Source: Ruegeria_C sp041537925 (GTDB taxonomy: Bacteria; Pseudomonadota; Alphaproteobacteria; Rhodobacterales; Rhodobacteraceae). Taken from it: a stretch of 64,000 nucleotides of DNA. The stretch lies in assembly GCF_041537925.1 (NCBI RefSeq), contig NZ_JBGOSH010000003.1:434001-498000 (forward strand), in the 5' to 3' direction. Positions 49,667 through 58,874 of the stretch are shown piece by piece (position 1 is the first letter of the stretch; every line of letters begins with the position of its first letter). The notes under the pieces were generated by a model. That model did no database searches. It was not told where the DNA came from and worked only from the letters and a program-made list of their open reading frames with translations. Position numbers and translations under genes: made by a program.

Positions 49667-50596
49667 ATGGTCGAGATCTTTCTCAGAACGCTGCCGTTTT
49701 TTGCGATCATCGGTCTGGGCTACTGGGCGGGGCGCACCCGCTTTTTCACCCAAGAGGCGACGACCTATCTGACCAAGTTCGTCTTTTTCTTCGCCCTTCC
49801 GGCGATGCTGTTTAGGTTTTCCGCAACGCTGCCCTTCAACGAGATCTTCAGCGGGCGGCTGATCCTGGCCTACCTGCTGGGGACGTCAACGGTCTATATC
49901 GTGGCGAGCATCGTAGGGTTCCTGCGGCGTCAGGATGTGCCAACCACCGCGATCGAGGCGCAATGCGCGGCCATTGGAAATGTGGGCTTTCTGGGCCTGC
50001 CGATGCTGGCGCTCCTGTTCGGCGAGGCGGCGATCGGGCCGGTGATGCTGGTACTGGCCACCGATCTGATCGTGTTCTCGTCCCTGATCGTGATCCTGAT
50101 CAATGGCGGGCGCGAACGGGTTCCGGTGGCACAGATGCTGCGGCTGATCGGGGTTGGCCTGTTGAAAAACCCGATGATCGTGTCGATCAGTATCGGATTG
50201 ATCTGGTCGGCATTGAGCCTGCCGATTCATCGGCCGCTGGAGTCGTTCCTAACGATCCTTGGCGGCGCGGCCACGCCCGGCGCGCTGTTTGCTATTGGTG
50301 CCTCGCTGGCCTCGAAATCGACCGAACGGCTGGCGGTGGCCGGTTGGCTCAGCTTTTGCAAGCTGGTGCTACATCCCGTGCTCGTGGCGCTGGCGGTGCT
50401 GGTTATCCTGCCGCTTGATCCGTTCCCGGCCTCGGTGGTGATCGCGGCGGCAGCGCTGCCGGTGGCGGGCAATATCTTCATGCTGGCCTCGCATTACGGG
50501 GTCGCGCCGCACCGGGCGTCGGCGGCGATCTTCGTATCGACCTGCCTCAGCATCCTCACGGTACCCGTTCTGATTGCGCTGACCTCCGCCCCTTAG
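49667..50596 (+). CDS. AEC family transporter
   Basis: A 309-residue membrane protein with about ten hydrophobic segments, in two groups of five as in auxin efflux carrier family members. GNVGFLGLPMLALLFGE near residue 105 and LILGGAATPGALFAIGASL-like sequence near 203 are typical. Bacterial relatives carry malate, malonate or other small acids. Substrate unknown. The ribosome site is weak. It may be cotranscribed with fghA, whose ATG is 74 bases downstream. Confidence 0.85.
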   Translation: MVEIFLRTLPFFAIIGLGYWAGRTRFFTQEATTYLTKFVFFFALPAMLFRFSATLPFNEIFSGRLILAYLLGTSTVYIVASIVGFLRRQDVPTTAIEAQCAAIGNVGFLGLPMLALLFGEAAIGPVMLVLATDLIVFSSLIVILINGGRERVPVAQMLRLIGVGLLKNPMIVSISIGLIWSALSLPIHRPLESFLTILGGAATPGALFAIGASLASKSTERLAVAGWLSFCKLVLHPVLVALAVLVILPLDPFPASVVIAAAALPVAGNIFMLASHYGVAPHRASAAIFVSTCLSILTVPVLIALTSAP

Positions 50597-50670
50597 CGTC
50601 CGGCACCCTTTACAGGTCCGTCCGGCAAGGATAGCGATACGACACAGCGGCTGGGTCAAGGATGGAACAT

Positions 50671-51501
50671 ATGGAAACCGTATCTGAAAACACCTGTTTC
50701 GGAGGCGTTCAGGGCGTCTATAAACACGCCTCGGAGGCGTGCAAATGCGACATGACCTTTGGTCTGTTCCTGCCCGCCGAGGCCAAGGATGGTCCAGTTC
50801 CGGTGTTGTGGTATCTCTCTGGTCTGACCTGCACCCATGAAAATGCCATGACCAAAACGGGTGCGCAGGGCTGGGCTGCCGAACAGGGCATCGCGCTGGT
50901 CTTCCCGGACACCTCGCCGCGTGGCGACGGCGTGGCCGATCATGACGATTACGATCTGGGCCAGGGGGCCGGGTTCTATGTCAACGCCACGCAAAAGCCC
51001 TGGGCACCGCATTTCAACATGTGGGATTACGTGGCCCAGGAACTGCCCGCACTGCTGACCGGCAAGTTCGCCATCGATGGCGAGCGGCAGGGGATCACCG
51101 GGCATTCCATGGGCGGGCATGGCGCGCTGACGCTGGCGATGAACCTGCCGGGCCGCTTTCGCTCGGTCTCGGCTTTTGCGCCGATTTCCAACCCGACCGG
51201 GTCAGACTGGGGCCGCAAGCAGCTCAGCGCCTATCTGGGCGATGACGAAAGCAACTGGGCGCGCCACGATTCGACCCTGATGATGCGCGAGACCGGCTTC
51301 GACGGGCCGATCCTGATCGACACCGGCACCCATGACCAGTTTATCAAGCTGCTGCGCCCCGAGGCACTGGCCGAAGCCATGGCAGCGCGGCGCCAACAGG
51401 CGGTCAACCGGCTGCAACCGGGCTATGACCACAGCTATTTCTTCGTCTCCTCCTTCATGGAGGATCACGTGACATTCCACGCGGAACATCTCTGGTCGTG
51501 A
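50671..51501 (+). CDS. fghA: S-formylglutathione hydrolase
   Basis: A 276-residue esterase D-type hydrolase that splits S-formylglutathione to formate and glutathione, the step after the dehydrogenase at 45941-47053. Ser146 is in GHSMGG, Asp in DTGTHDQF and His in YDHSYFF. LWYLSGLTCTHENAM is a strong family marker. I chose the ATG at 50671 because AAGGA lies 8 bases upstream; a Met 9 bases earlier has its ribosome site too close. The stop overlaps the next start (GTGA). Confidence 0.94.
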   Translation: METVSENTCFGGVQGVYKHASEACKCDMTFGLFLPAEAKDGPVPVLWYLSGLTCTHENAMTKTGAQGWAAEQGIALVFPDTSPRGDGVADHDDYDLGQGAGFYVNATQKPWAPHFNMWDYVAQELPALLTGKFAIDGERQGITGHSMGGHGALTLAMNLPGRFRSVSAFAPISNPTGSDWGRKQLSAYLGDDESNWARHDSTLMMRETGFDGPILIDTGTHDQFIKLLRPEALAEAMAARRQQAVNRLQPGYDHSYFFVSSFMEDHVTFHAEHLWS

Positions 51502-51947
51502 CGCTCTACATCGACGGCGATGCCTGCCCGGTCAAGGCCGAGGCTGAGCGGGTGGCCACCCGCCACAAGCTGCCGCTGGTTCTGGTCTCGAATGGCGGGC
51601 TGCGCCCGTCGCAGAACCCTCTGGTGCAGATCGTGGTGGTCGATCAGGGTGCGGATGAGGCCGACAAGTGGATCGCCGAGCGCTGCGGTCCGGGCGATAT
51701 CGTGATCACCTCGGACATCCCGCTCGCTGCGAAATGCGTCGAGGCCGGCGCGCGCTGTCTGCGGCCAAATGGCGAGGCCTTCACCGCCACCAATATCGGC
51801 CAGCAACTGGCGATGCGCGATCTGATGGCCGATCTGCGCGCCGCCAACCCGTTGGGTATGCAGGGCGGCGGCAAAGCCTTTACAAAAGCCGACCGCTCCC
51901 GTTTTCTGGACGTGTTGGAGCGGGAGGTCCGGGCGGCGAAGCGCTAG
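51498..51947 (+). CDS. YaiI/YqxD family protein (UPF0178)
   Basis: A 149-residue member of the UPF0178 family, which is related to PIN-type nucleases. The N-terminus LYIDGDACPVK and the ITSDIPLAA block hold the conserved Asp residues. It is probably a small metal-dependent nuclease, but the target is unknown. The start is a GTG that overlaps the fghA stop, so translation is coupled. Confidence 0.88.
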   Translation: MTLYIDGDACPVKAEAERVATRHKLPLVLVSNGGLRPSQNPLVQIVVVDQGADEADKWIAERCGPGDIVITSDIPLAAKCVEAGARCLRPNGEAFTATNIGQQLAMRDLMADLRAANPLGMQGGGKAFTKADRSRFLDVLEREVRAAKR

Positions 51948-51977
51948 CGGGCTCTCACGGCAAAAGGAGCGCGCGCA

Positions 51978-52598
51978 GTGAAACCGCAGGCCGTCATTTA
52001 TGACATCGGAAATGTGCTGATCGAATGGCAGCCCGAACGCTATTATGACAGCGTGATCGGTGAAGACCGCCGCCGCGCCATGTTCGAAGAGATTGACCTG
52101 CACGGCATGAACGAACTGGTCGATCTGGGCGGGCATTTTACCGAGACGGTTTATGAATGGGTCGACAAGCACCCCGAATGGGCCGACGAGATCCGCATGT
52201 GGCACGACAAATGGATCGAGATTGCCGCACCCGAAATCCCCCATTCCGTGCGCCTGCTGCGGGCCTTGCGGGCCAATGGCGTGCCGGTATTTGCGCTGAC
52301 CAATTTCGGCATCCAGACCTTCGAGCAGGCCGAACAGGTCTATCCGTTCCTCAGCGAATTCGACCGCCGTTATATCTCAGGCCATATGAACACCGTGAAG
52401 CCGCGCGAGGATATCTATGCCCGGGTCGAGCGTGATTGCGGCGTCGAACCACAGGCGCTTCTGTTCACCGACGACATGCCCAAGAACATCGCAGCCGCAC
52501 AGGCGCGCGGCTGGCAAACGCACCATTTCGACGGGCCGCAAGGCTGGGCAGAGCGGCTGGTCTCTGATGGTCTGGTGACATCGGATCAGGCGGCATGA
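51978..52598 (+). CDS. HAD-IA family hydrolase
   Basis: A 206-residue phosphatase-like protein. Motif I is YDIGNVLIEW, motif II is ALTNFG, the Lys is in VKPREDIY and motif IV is FTDDMPKN. The second Asp of motif I is replaced (D-I-G-N), a known variant of the DUF/YihX-like branch that dephosphorylates sugar phosphates. A GTG start at 51978 has AAAGGAG 8 bases upstream. The stop overlaps the next gene as ATGA. Confidence 0.87.
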   Translation: MKPQAVIYDIGNVLIEWQPERYYDSVIGEDRRRAMFEEIDLHGMNELVDLGGHFTETVYEWVDKHPEWADEIRMWHDKWIEIAAPEIPHSVRLLRALRANGVPVFALTNFGIQTFEQAEQVYPFLSEFDRRYISGHMNTVKPREDIYARVERDCGVEPQALLFTDDMPKNIAAAQARGWQTHHFDGPQGWAERLVSDGLVTSDQAA

Positions 52599-53509
52599 GC
52601 ATCCCCATCATCCCCTTTGACGAGGGCGAAGCGTTGTTGGACTGGGTCGAACTGACCCAGGCGCTGGCGGACGGGCACAGCCTGCCCAAGGCCGAGATAG
52701 GCGATACATTCCTCTATCGCGGGCAGGACACGTTGCTGTCACGCGCCGCCTGGATCGACGGGCTGGGCATGGCGGTGAAAACCGCGACCGTCTTTCCCGC
52801 AAATCCCGATCAGGACCAGCCGATGATTAACGGCGCGGTCAACCTGTTTGCCGATCGCGACGGGACTCTGTCGGCGCTTATCGATTTTCATCTGGTCACC
52901 AAATGGAAAACCGCTGGCGACAGCCTGCTGGCTGCCTTGCGCCTCGCTGATCCCGACAGCAAACGCATTCTGATCGTCGGAGCTGGCACTGTGGGTCAGT
53001 CGCTCTGCGAGTCGTTCGCGGCGGGGTTCCCGCAGGCGCGCCTGTCGATCTGGAACCGCACCACTGCCAAGGCTGAAGAACTGGCAAAGACTGTCGGATA
53101 CGCCGATGTCGCCACGTCTCTGCCTGATACTGTAAATTCGGCGGATATCGTTGTGACGGCCACCATGTCGTCGGACCCGATCATCAAGGGCGAATGGCTG
53201 CGCCCCGGCCAGCATATCAACCTGATCGGCGCCTATCGTGCGGATATGCGCGAGGCGGATGATGACGCATTGCGCATGAGCCGGGTCTACGTGGACAGTT
53301 TCGACACAACCGTCGGCCATATCGGCGAGATCAAGACGCCGCTCGATGCGGGTGTCATAACCCGCGACGACCTGCTGGCCGACTACTATGATTTGAGCGC
53401 CTTCATCCCCGACCCCGCCAGACCCACGCTGTTCAAGAATGGCGGCGGTGCGCATCTGGATCTGATGACCAGCCGCTATATCCTTGAAAAATGGCAGGAG
53501 GCCCAATGA
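52595..53509 (+). CDS. Ornithine cyclodeaminase / mu-crystallin family protein
   Basis: A 304-residue NAD(P)-binding enzyme. VTKWKTAGDSLLAALRLA carries the substrate-binding Lys region, and the cofactor loop is VGAGTVGQSL near residues 128-137. Members include ornithine cyclodeaminase, ketimine and delta1-pyrroline-2-carboxylate reductases and alanine dehydrogenases. Which one is not certain, though a pyrroline-carboxylate reductase would suit the amino-acid genes in this segment. It is coupled by ATGA at both ends. Confidence 0.85.
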   Translation: MSIPIIPFDEGEALLDWVELTQALADGHSLPKAEIGDTFLYRGQDTLLSRAAWIDGLGMAVKTATVFPANPDQDQPMINGAVNLFADRDGTLSALIDFHLVTKWKTAGDSLLAALRLADPDSKRILIVGAGTVGQSLCESFAAGFPQARLSIWNRTTAKAEELAKTVGYADVATSLPDTVNSADIVVTATMSSDPIIKGEWLRPGQHINLIGAYRADMREADDDALRMSRVYVDSFDTTVGHIGEIKTPLDAGVITRDDLLADYYDLSAFIPDPARPTLFKNGGGAHLDLMTSRYILEKWQEAQ

Positions 53510-54438
53510 TCCTTTTTCTCGTCCTGATCCTGCTGGCCATGATCGTGGCGCTGCCCTACTATACCGAGGCGCGGCGCAAGGTGATGGATGACGATGCCAG
53601 AGCCGATGCGCCCGGCCATTTCCTGCAATTGTCGCAAGGGCTGACGCATGTCAAATGGGGCGGTGCCGTGCGCGGGCCGGTCGCAGTGTGCGTGCACGGG
53701 TTGACCACACCCTCTTTCGTATGGGATAGCATCACCGAAGGGCTGGGCGCGATGGGCTATCGGGTGCTGACCTATGACCTCTATGGACGGGGTTTTTCGG
53801 ACCGGCCCAAAGGCGAACAGGATGCGGAGTTCTTCTTGCAGCAGCTGGAAGAGGTGCTTGCGGTCGAAGAGGTCACCGATGAAATCACGCTGATCGGCTA
53901 TTCCATGGGCGGCTCCATTGCCACCTGTTATGCGGCGAAACACGCCCCAAAGATCCGTCATCTTGTCCTGATCGCCCCGGCAGGCATCATGATGAAGCTT
54001 GATGGGCTGTCCCGGTTCATCCGCGACATGCCAGTATTGGGCGACTGGCTGATGATGCTTCTCTTCCCATACAAGCATCAGAGGGAAACCGATGCCGAAC
54101 GTTCGGTGCCCTGCTCGGTCCCCGGCATGGTCGATCTGCAACAGCGGGAGCTGAACTATCAAGGCTTCATCGCCGGTGTTCTGTCCAGCCTGCGCGGCAT
54201 TCTCATGCAAGAGCTGGAAGTCGAGCATCGCGAGATTCATCAGGCCGGGCTGCCTGTCCTGGCGATCTGGGGACAGAAAGACAAGATCATCCCGATCTCT
54301 GCGATGGGCAAGCTCACCACCTGGAGCCGCATGGCCCGCGAAGAGATGATCGAGGGCGCAGGCCACGGTCTGACCTATACCCACTCCGATCAGGTGCTGG
54401 AAATCATGCGCGAACGGCTGCGCGAAGGTCTGAACTGA
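53506..54438 (+). CDS. Alpha/beta hydrolase with an N-terminal membrane anchor
   Basis: A 310-residue alpha/beta hydrolase. Residues 1-18 are hydrophobic, a likely uncleaved anchor. The oxyanion region is CVHGLTTPS, the nucleophile Ser is in GYSMGGS, Asp is in WGQKDKI and His is in GAGHGLTY. The ATG at 53506 follows AGGAG and overlaps the upstream stop. The substrate is unknown. It converges on an MFS gene with no gap. Confidence 0.88.
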   Translation: MILFLVLILLAMIVALPYYTEARRKVMDDDARADAPGHFLQLSQGLTHVKWGGAVRGPVAVCVHGLTTPSFVWDSITEGLGAMGYRVLTYDLYGRGFSDRPKGEQDAEFFLQQLEEVLAVEEVTDEITLIGYSMGGSIATCYAAKHAPKIRHLVLIAPAGIMMKLDGLSRFIRDMPVLGDWLMMLLFPYKHQRETDAERSVPCSVPGMVDLQQRELNYQGFIAGVLSSLRGILMQELEVEHREIHQAGLPVLAIWGQKDKIIPISAMGKLTTWSRMAREEMIEGAGHGLTYTHSDQVLEIMRERLREGLN

Positions 54439-55680
54439 TCAGGCAGCCTGCGGGCTGGGCATGCGAGTCTCGCGGATGGGCAGATGTACTACGGCGCTGA
54501 ACGCGCCCACGGCGACGCCCACCCACCAGACGGCCGTATAGTTGCCATAGATGTCGTACATCCTCCCCCCCAGCCAGACCCCCAGAAAGCCCCCGATCTG
54601 ATGGCTAAGGAAAACAAACCCGTAAAGGGTGCCCATGTAGCGCAGCCCATAAAGATGCGCGACCAGCCCCGAGGTCAGTGGTACCGTCGCCAGCCAAAGC
54701 GACCCCATCAACACCGAGAAGATAATGACCGAACTGGGCGTGATCGGCAGCAGGATGAAGACGGCCGCGATGATCGTGCGCGCCGTATAGATACCGGCCA
54801 GCAGATACTTCTTGGTGAAATGCTTGCCCGCCCAGCCTGCGGCCAGCGTTCCGGCAATATTGGCCAGCCCCACCAGCGACAGAGCCACGGCACCCAGCGC
54901 CGAGGTTGTGGTGATGCCGATGCCATGCAATATGCCGCCAACTTCGATAGGGCCACACATCTCAGCCACAAAGGCCGGGAAGTGCGCGGTGATGAAGGCC
55001 AGTTGATAGCCACAGCTGAAAAAGCCCAGAAAGATCATGGTGTAAGACGGATCGCGAAACGCCTTTCGCAGGATCGCGCTCAGGCTTTCCTCGACCTCTT
55101 GCTTGCTGGCGCGCTCCGGCGCGCGCATCATTGGCAGGGTCAGCACGAGCGACAGGATCGCGACGGCAAAGACCACAAACACCATCTGCCAGCTGAGAAA
55201 GCTCATCATCCATTCGGCGGCGGGCGCACCGATCACCTGACCCAGACTGCCAGCGGCGGTGACAACCGCCAGCGACATCGAACGGTGCTCATCCGTTGAG
55301 GCACGGCCGACCACGCCCAGCACGGTGCCAAGACCGGTGCCCGCAATCCCGAACCCCACCAGCCAGGCGTTCAGCTGATGCCCCAGTGGAGTGGTCGAGG
55401 CCGCCGACAGCACCATACCCAAGGCATAGAGCAGCGCCCCCAGAACGATGGCCCTCCGGTCGCCAAGCTTTTCCGAGATCGCGCCAAAAATCGGCTGCCC
55501 GATCCCCCAGGCAAGATTCTGGATTGCGATGGCCAGCGAGAACTCGGTCCGCATCCAGCCGAACTCTTCGGAAACCGGAATCTGGAACACACCGAAAGAG
55601 GCACGCACTGCAAAGCTGACGGTAACGATGATGCAGCTCACGATCAGGACGGGAGTGATCAGGCGGGTGTCACGGTTCAT
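54439..55680 (-). CDS. MFS transporter
   Basis: A 413-residue major facilitator with twelve predicted membrane segments. The RASFGVFQIPVSEEFGW opening and the loop GLGTVLGVVGRAST fit the oxalate/formate and monocarboxylate-type branch. The substrate is probably a small organic acid, but that is an inference. The ATG at 55680 was preferred over a TTG 12 bases earlier; GAGAC lies just before it. Confidence 0.88.
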   Translation of the reverse strand: MNRDTRLITPVLIVSCIIVTVSFAVRASFGVFQIPVSEEFGWMRTEFSLAIAIQNLAWGIGQPIFGAISEKLGDRRAIVLGALLYALGMVLSAASTTPLGHQLNAWLVGFGIAGTGLGTVLGVVGRASTDEHRSMSLAVVTAAGSLGQVIGAPAAEWMMSFLSWQMVFVVFAVAILSLVLTLPMMRAPERASKQEVEESLSAILRKAFRDPSYTMIFLGFFSCGYQLAFITAHFPAFVAEMCGPIEVGGILHGIGITTTSALGAVALSLVGLANIAGTLAAGWAGKHFTKKYLLAGIYTARTIIAAVFILLPITPSSVIIFSVLMGSLWLATVPLTSGLVAHLYGLRYMGTLYGFVFLSHQIGGFLGVWLGGRMYDIYGNYTAVWWVGVAVGAFSAVVHLPIRETRMPSPQAA

Positions 55681-55816
55681 CTGATGTCTCAATTCAGGCG
55701 GGCCGAGCTTACGGCGATATTCGCGGCGGTCAAATCAGGAGTCTTGCGGGCAACGATCAGGGAATTTGATATGGGCGCGCTTTCCAACCCCGTCCCCGCT
55801 GCGCTATGGCTGCGGC

Positions 55817-56875
55817 ATGACCGACCTGATCGCCCATTATGCTGAACGCGTCGCTGACGGCACCCTGACACCCGATGCGGCGCAGGAGGCGGTCCTGCCG
55901 GAATTCGAACGCATCCGTGCCGCTCTCGCCGCCCCCATCAAACGAGGTCTCTTCCGCAAGGCACCGCCGCCGCCCAAGGGACTGTACCTCTGGGGCGGGG
56001 TCGGGCGAGGAAAATCCATGCTGATGGACATGTTCGTCGAGACTTTGGGTGATATCCCGGTCCGCCGAGTGCATTTCCATGCCTTCATGCAGGAAATCCA
56101 CGGCCAGATGCATCAGGCCCGCAAGGACGGGGTCGAGGACGCGCTGGCGCCGGTGGCGGACAAGGTGATCGCTTCGGCCAAGGTGCTGGCCTTTGACGAG
56201 ATGCAGATCTCGGACATAACCGACGCGATGATCGTCGGGCGGTTGTTTGAAGCCCTCTTCGACGCAGGAGTGGTGGTTGTCACCACCTCGAACCGCATCC
56301 CCGACGACCTTTACAAGGACGGGCTGAACCGGCAGCTTTTCCTGCCCTTCATCGATTTGATCAAGGAGCGAATGGAGGTCTGGGAAATGGTCAGCCCGAC
56401 CGATTACCGCCAGAACCGGCTGGAGGCCTCGCAGGTTTACTTCACACCGATCGGCCCCGAGGCACGGCGAGAAATTCAGTCTGTCTGGAGTGATCTGGCA
56501 GGCGGACAGGCAGAGCCGCTGACCCTGCAGGTCAAAGGCCGCGCGGTCACCCTGCCCGCCTTTCGAAATGGCGTGGCGCGGGCGACATTCTATGATCTAT
56601 GCGGTCACATGCTGGGGCCAGGCGACTATCTGGCGGTTGCGGATGCCGTGAAGGTTCTGGTGCTGGAGGACATTCCACGCCTTTCGCGCAACAATTTCAA
56701 CGAGGCCAAACGCTTCGTCACCATGATCGACGCGCTTTATGAAGCGAAGGTGAAACTGATTTGCTCAGCGGCGGCAGCGCCGGACATGCTCTATGTCGAG
56801 GGTGAGGGCACATTCGAGTTTGAACGCACCGCCTCGCGCCTGCATGAGATGCAAAGCGTCGAATGGGGAAGCTGA
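55817..56875 (+). CDS. zapE: Cell division protein ZapE (AFG1-like ATPase)
   Basis: A 352-residue AFG1/ZapE ATPase. Walker A is GGVGRGKS (60-67), the VHFHAFMQEIH block follows, Walker B is VLAFDEMQISD, and NRIPDDLYKDGLNR lies near the sensor region. ZapE destabilises the Z-ring late in division under stress in E. coli, and eukaryotic AFG1 works in mitochondria. Met at 55817 matches the family start; no ribosome site is evident. Confidence 0.93.
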   Translation: MTDLIAHYAERVADGTLTPDAAQEAVLPEFERIRAALAAPIKRGLFRKAPPPPKGLYLWGGVGRGKSMLMDMFVETLGDIPVRRVHFHAFMQEIHGQMHQARKDGVEDALAPVADKVIASAKVLAFDEMQISDITDAMIVGRLFEALFDAGVVVVTTSNRIPDDLYKDGLNRQLFLPFIDLIKERMEVWEMVSPTDYRQNRLEASQVYFTPIGPEARREIQSVWSDLAGGQAEPLTLQVKGRAVTLPAFRNGVARATFYDLCGHMLGPGDYLAVADAVKVLVLEDIPRLSRNNFNEAKRFVTMIDALYEAKVKLICSAAAAPDMLYVEGEGTFEFERTASRLHEMQSVEWGS

Positions 56876-57018
56876 GGGCGGTGACCCGGTTGTACTGTCA
56901 GCTCAAACCAACCGGTAATCCCAATTTCTCACGGAGTGCGGCAACCATCGCAACAAGAGGCAAGAGAAATTGCAGCACAGCCATACAACTGTTCTAAACA
57001 GACAGGCGCGGCATACAG

Positions 57019-57052
57019 AAAAAGCGGCAGTCAAACGTCGTGTCCAACTGCC
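57019..57052 (-). terminator. Terminator after the TPR gene
   Basis: On the minus strand GGCAGT (57052-57047) pairs with ACTGCC (57031-57026), followed by GC and five T. It lies 16 bases beyond the TPR gene's stop and fits a modest intrinsic terminator. Confidence 0.5.
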
Positions 57053-57067
57053 CTCCGGCCGGGGAAA

Positions 57068-58714
57068 TCACTCCGCTGCCAGGTTTTTCTGCCGACAATA
57101 GCAGGACGCCACGATTGGCACGTCCGCGCGTGCAACGGCCTTGTCGAGCTGTAACTTGATATGTGCCGCTTCTACCGTCTCACCACGTTGGGTGAGGCAT
57201 TCGTGCAACCCATGCAGGCTCCAAACGTTGCCCGGATGCTGGCAGGCCCGGCTTAGCGTCGCATCGAGCCCAAGGTCCGCGCGATACACTACCTCTGCTT
57301 CCTCGACCCGTCCCTGTTCCAAAAGAAGCGCGCCCAAGGCGTGGCGCGTGGGCTGCATCCAACCCCACGGCTCGTCATAGGGCAGGTTGTCATCAATTTC
57401 GACAGATTTGCGCAGATGGTCAAAGGCATTCTCATGGTCGCCTTGGTGGTAAGCCAGCTCGCCCAGCATCATCTGCTCTGCGACCATCAGGATATCGCGA
57501 CAGGTGTTGTTGAACAGCATACGGCTTTCCGGAACCCGTTCGAGCGCTTGATAGAACAGCACCCGTTCGGCCTCCGCCTCCGCGGTCCGCTGGGTGTTGG
57601 CCAAGGCTACTGTGCGCGCATAGCGCATCATGGCCAGCGTGACGCAGTAAAGTTCTTCTTCTTCGGGCAACACCTGATCGAGAATGTCCTGCCAACGCCC
57701 GAACCGGATTAAGACATGCTGCTTCATCGGAATGAAGCCTTCGAACCAGTCTGCCATTGGGCGAAGTGTGTTGGAAGGTAACGTGGCTATCAACTCTTCT
57801 GCAGCCTCCAGCGCCACGTTGGGTTGGCCCAGAAACATCGCGCCATAGATTTTGAAATGATAATTGTGACAGCGATAGACTGAGTAAAAATTGTCTACGC
57901 CTGCGCGCTTTAGAAACTTCCGATCCGCTACGATCGCCGCTTCGTTCCGCAACACGACATTCATGTAGTCCCCACAAAGCACATCCACATGTGTTGGCAT
58001 GTGCAGAAGATGGCCTGCATCGGGCACCAGTCTGCTGAGCGCATCGCCGTGCCGCAACGCGCGTTCCGGATGCGGCGACATCTCCATCAAGTGGATATAC
58101 ATATGCAACAACCCCGGATGCTGCCAGGCGCCCGAAAGGGTTTCAAACGCCGTGTCGAGGACAGCGATCGCTTCCAGCGTATCCGCACCTTCCGCTGGCT
58201 GGCCGGTCGGCAGATCCCAAAGCTGCCACGGCGTTCGGTTCATGATCGATTCGGCAAAAACTGCGCAGATATCGAGATCGCCAGGATATGTCGCGTGAAC
58301 TGTGCGCATTTTTTCGGCGAAGGCGTCGTTCCACGGGCCAAAGTCTTGAACGTCCGATGTCGCGGGATAGCGTGCGGATATTGCATCGATCAGAGCACGC
58401 TCGACAGGCGTCAGACTGGCCAGCAACGCGTTTGCCGCTTCGATTGAGGTCTTGGCAAGGTCGATGCAATCGGGCTTTTCTTCTTCCTCAAAGGTCTCCC
58501 AGGGTTTGTTGTAGTTGGGACCAATGCAATACGCGATACCCCAATGCGCCATTGCGCAGCCGGGGTCGGCAGCCAAGGCCTTCCGAAAGCACTCGATCGC
58601 TTCTTCGTGATTGTATGCGTAGGTCCAAGCCAATCCCCGGTCGAACCACAATTGTGCTTCACTCGACGACGTCGAAACCGGCCGGGAGTACGTGCCAAGG
58701 TCGTAGTATTCCAT
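57068..58714 (-). CDS. Tetratricopeptide-repeat protein
   Basis: A 548-residue cytosolic protein. A clear TPR unit lies at about residues 22-52 (LWFDRGLAWTYAYNHEEAIECFRKALAADPGCA), and further helical repeats follow, with clear ones near 440-500. The conserved blocks AHWGIAYCIGPNYNKPWE and HMPTHVDVLCGDY mark a wide bacterial family of similar length whose function I do not know. His and Cys residues are frequent. AGAGGGGG stands before the ATG at 58714. It is a single-gene unit with its own terminator. Confidence 0.85.
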   Translation of the reverse strand: MEYYDLGTYSRPVSTSSSEAQLWFDRGLAWTYAYNHEEAIECFRKALAADPGCAMAHWGIAYCIGPNYNKPWETFEEEEKPDCIDLAKTSIEAANALLASLTPVERALIDAISARYPATSDVQDFGPWNDAFAEKMRTVHATYPGDLDICAVFAESIMNRTPWQLWDLPTGQPAEGADTLEAIAVLDTAFETLSGAWQHPGLLHMYIHLMEMSPHPERALRHGDALSRLVPDAGHLLHMPTHVDVLCGDYMNVVLRNEAAIVADRKFLKRAGVDNFYSVYRCHNYHFKIYGAMFLGQPNVALEAAEELIATLPSNTLRPMADWFEGFIPMKQHVLIRFGRWQDILDQVLPEEEELYCVTLAMMRYARTVALANTQRTAEAEAERVLFYQALERVPESRMLFNNTCRDILMVAEQMMLGELAYHQGDHENAFDHLRKSVEIDDNLPYDEPWGWMQPTRHALGALLLEQGRVEEAEVVYRADLGLDATLSRACQHPGNVWSLHGLHECLTQRGETVEAAHIKLQLDKAVARADVPIVASCYCRQKNLAAE

Positions 58715-58812
58715 CGCAATGGGCCCCCTCTTCCTTCGCCAGCAGTCTATGCCATCGGCCTCCGTGCATAAAGTATCAAGTCGGAACGAGTTCTGAGCTG
58801 CATTCGGCCACC

Positions 58813-58844
58813 AAAAAAAGCCGCACCATGTATTGGCGCGGCTT
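58813..58844 (-). terminator. Intrinsic terminator of the ctpA operon
   Basis: On the minus strand AAGCCGC pairs with GCGGCTT around an 18-base loop, followed by a run of T (plus strand A at 58813-58819). It lies 31 bases past the ctpA stop and ends the gpmI-envC-ctpA run. Confidence 0.75.
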
Positions 58845-58874
58845 GCTCATTTTATCCTGGCGGTCGTCCCCGGT

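Noticed and set aside
56876..57018. Possible small gene and inverted repeat CCGGTT...AACCGG after zapE
   Set aside because: The open frame there (from 56936) has no ribosome site or recognisable product, and the arms are six bases with a long loop, so chance is likely.
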